Of a stretch of DNA of 11,789 bases, positions 10,423 to 11,789 are shown piece by piece; position 1 is the first letter of the stretch, and each line of letters starts with the position of its first letter. Location of the stretch: positions 1 to 11,789 of the forward strand of contig CAKTZN010000043.1 of NCBI GenBank assembly GCA_934635545.1. The letters are read 5' to 3'. The translations under genes and the position numbers were made by a program. The notes under the pieces are model-generated. The model was not told the DNA's origin. It did not search any database and saw nothing but the letters and a program-made list of their open reading frames with translations. Origin of the DNA: an uncultured Oscillospiraceae bacterium. Lineage in GTDB: Bacteria; Bacillota; Clostridia; Oscillospirales; Oscillospiraceae.

Positions 10423-11789
10423 ATGACAGATACCATTGCCGCCATTGCCACGGCGCTGTCGCCCAGCGCCATCGGCATTCTGCGGCTCAGCGGCCCGGAG
10501 ACCAAAAACGTGCTTGACGCGGTGTTTTTCCCGCTGAACGATAAGCCCATGTCCCAACAGGCGCCCCGTACCATGGTGCTGGGCCATCTGCTGGACGGCG
10601 AGGGCCGCGTGCTGGACAGCGCGCTGTGCGTGCTGTTCCCCGGTCCCGGCAGCTACACCGGCGAGGACTGCGCCGAGATCCATTGCCACGGCTCACCCAT
10701 CGTACTGACCGAGGGGCTGAAGCTGCTGCTGAACCACGGGGCGCGGCAGGCCAGAGGCGGCGAATTCACCCAGCGGGCCTTTCTCAATGGCCGGATGGAT
10801 CTGCTGCAGGCGGAGGCCGTGGTGGACATCATCGACGCGGAGACGGCCCAGGCCGCCCGCAATGCCGCCGGACAACTGGACGGCGTCCTGAGCCGCAGCG
10901 TCCAGGCGGTGTACGACACGCTGATGGACGTGACCAGCCGGTTTTACGCCATCGTGGACTATCCCGACGAGGATATCGAGGATCTGCAGCGTGAGCATCT
11001 GCTGGACGCCCTGCGCCAAAGCGAGAACAAGCTGACGGAGCTGCTGGCCACCTATTCCCGGGGACAACTGATGAAGCAGGGCGTGCCCACGGTACTGCTG
11101 GGCAAGCCCAATGTGGGCAAATCCTCGCTGCTGAACGCCCTGGTGGGCTATGACCGGGCCATCGTCACTGACGTGGCGGGCACCACCCGGGATACGGTGG
11201 AGGAGAAGCTGCTGCTGGGCCATGTGCTGCTGCGGCTGACGGATACGGCGGGCATCCGGGAAACGGGCGACGCCGTGGAGCAGTTGGGCGTAGCGCGCAG
11301 CCGCAAGGCTGCGGAACGGGCCTCGCTGGCGCTGCTGCTGCTGGACGGCGCCGCGCCGCTGGATGAGCAGGACGAGGCCGCCATGGCCGTGGCGGAGAAG
11401 GTACCCCATCTGCTGGTGGTGGTCAACAAGAGCGACCTGCCCCGGAAGCTGGATATCGGCGCGCTGGCCGATCGGTTCGACAATGTGCTGTCCGTCTCCG
11501 CCAAAACCGGCGAGGGCATGGCCGCCCTGTGCGAGGCCATCGGCGAGCAATTCCCTGCCGGAACGGAGACCCAGGGTGAGCTGCTGACCAACGCCCGCCA
11601 GGCCGACGCGGTGGGCCGGGCGCTGCACTGCGTGCAGAATGCCCGGGCGTCCCTGCGGATCGGCATGACGCCGGACGTGGTGCTGACAGACGCCGAGGGT
11701 GCGCTGGAGGCCCTGGGCGAATTGAACGGAAAACACATCCGGGAGGATCTGGTGGACACCATCTTTTCCCGGTTCTGCGTGGGAAAGTG
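10423..11789 (+). CDS. mnmE: tRNA uridine-5-carboxymethylaminomethyl modification GTPase MnmE
   Basis: All 455 sense codons appear to be present; the last two bases TG are most likely the start of a TGA stop cut by the window edge. MnmE with MnmG modifies the wobble uridine of certain tRNAs. The N-terminal folate-binding domain is clear (DTIAAIATALSPSAIGILRLSG; FPGPGSYTGEDCAEIHCHGSPIV; GARQARGGEFTQRAFLNGRMDLLQAEAVVDII). The G domain has G1 GKPNVGKSS (227-235), GTTRD (253-257), DTAG (274-277) and NKSD (335-338). Asn230 in the G1 loop is the potassium-binding position known in the family. The protein ends in CVGK with the conserved Cys452. AAGGGAGG precedes the ATG by 8 bases. MnmG and RsmG genes would be expected downstream. 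Confidence 0.97.
   Translation, partial: MTDTIAAIATALSPSAIGILRLSGPETKNVLDAVFFPLNDKPMSQQAPRTMVLGHLLDGEGRVLDSALCVLFPGPGSYTGEDCAEIHCHGSPIVLTEGLKLLLNHGARQARGGEFTQRAFLNGRMDLLQAEAVVDIIDAETAQAARNAAGQLDGVLSRSVQAVYDTLMDVTSRFYAIVDYPDEDIEDLQREHLLDALRQSENKLTELLATYSRGQLMKQGVPTVLLGKPNVGKSSLLNALVGYDRAIVTDVAGTTRDTVEEKLLLGHVLLRLTDTAGIRETGDAVEQLGVARSRKAAERASLALLLLDGAAPLDEQDEAAMAVAEKVPHLLVVVNKSDLPRKLDIGALADRFDNVLSVSAKTGEGMAALCEAIGEQFPAGTETQGELLTNARQADAVGRALHCVQNARASLRIGMTPDVVLTDAEGALEALGELNGKHIREDLVDTIFSRFCVGK

Noticed and set aside
9220..10689. 489-residue minus-strand frame across padR, DUF1700 and early mnmE
   Set aside because: It covers three well-supported plus-strand genes plus their promoter and terminator, and is a composition-driven shadow.

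Overview
The window looks like a chromosomal segment of a GC-rich, low-oxygen Gram-positive Clostridia member, most like the Oscillospiraceae/Ruminococcaceae gut group. This is inferred from strong AGGAGG ribosome binding sites, DnaD/DnaI-type primosome genes, a Noc-type ParB protein, PadR/DUF1700 regulation, and many short palindromic intergenic repeats in a GC-rich background. Nearly all recognisable genes are housekeeping. I found no phage, transposase, CRISPR array, tRNA or rRNA.

Left part, minus strand. dut (dUTPase) and maf (nucleotide pyrophosphatase) lead into the first 47 codons of a probable mreC, which runs off the left edge. After a 636-bp gene-free stretch comes a second minus-strand unit, zapA followed by a U32-family protein of the RlhA (23S rRNA hydroxylation) type. 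These two overlap by 4 bp and are driven by an extended -10 promoter.

Middle, plus strand. After a second large gene-free stretch (4224-4999) come a DnaD-like primosome protein and a DnaI/DnaC-type helicase loader, 13 bp apart and closed by a terminator. A Noc-like ParB protein and a small zinc-ribbon membrane protein follow, each with its own terminator.

Right part. A 55-aa minus-strand gene with a ribbon-helix-helix look faces a small XRE regulator across a 124-bp divergent control region. Next is a PadR regulator with an unusually clear operator around its -10, overlapping a DUF1700 membrane protein. mnmE (tRNA modification GTPase) ends the window and lacks only the last base of its stop codon.

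The most unusual content is non-coding. The two big gaps hold three related copies of a structured repeat of about 200-330 bp. Two copies are joined head-to-head as a foldback and one is inverted on the other side of zapA/U32. Small hairpins at equivalent places keep their pairing while their bases change. A second family of short GC-rich palindromes (two copies 34/36 identical and 6.9 kb apart) and five near-identical terminator hairpins add to the repeat load. I see no evidence of a new enzymatic or defence system; the repeat element is the best candidate for something undescribed.
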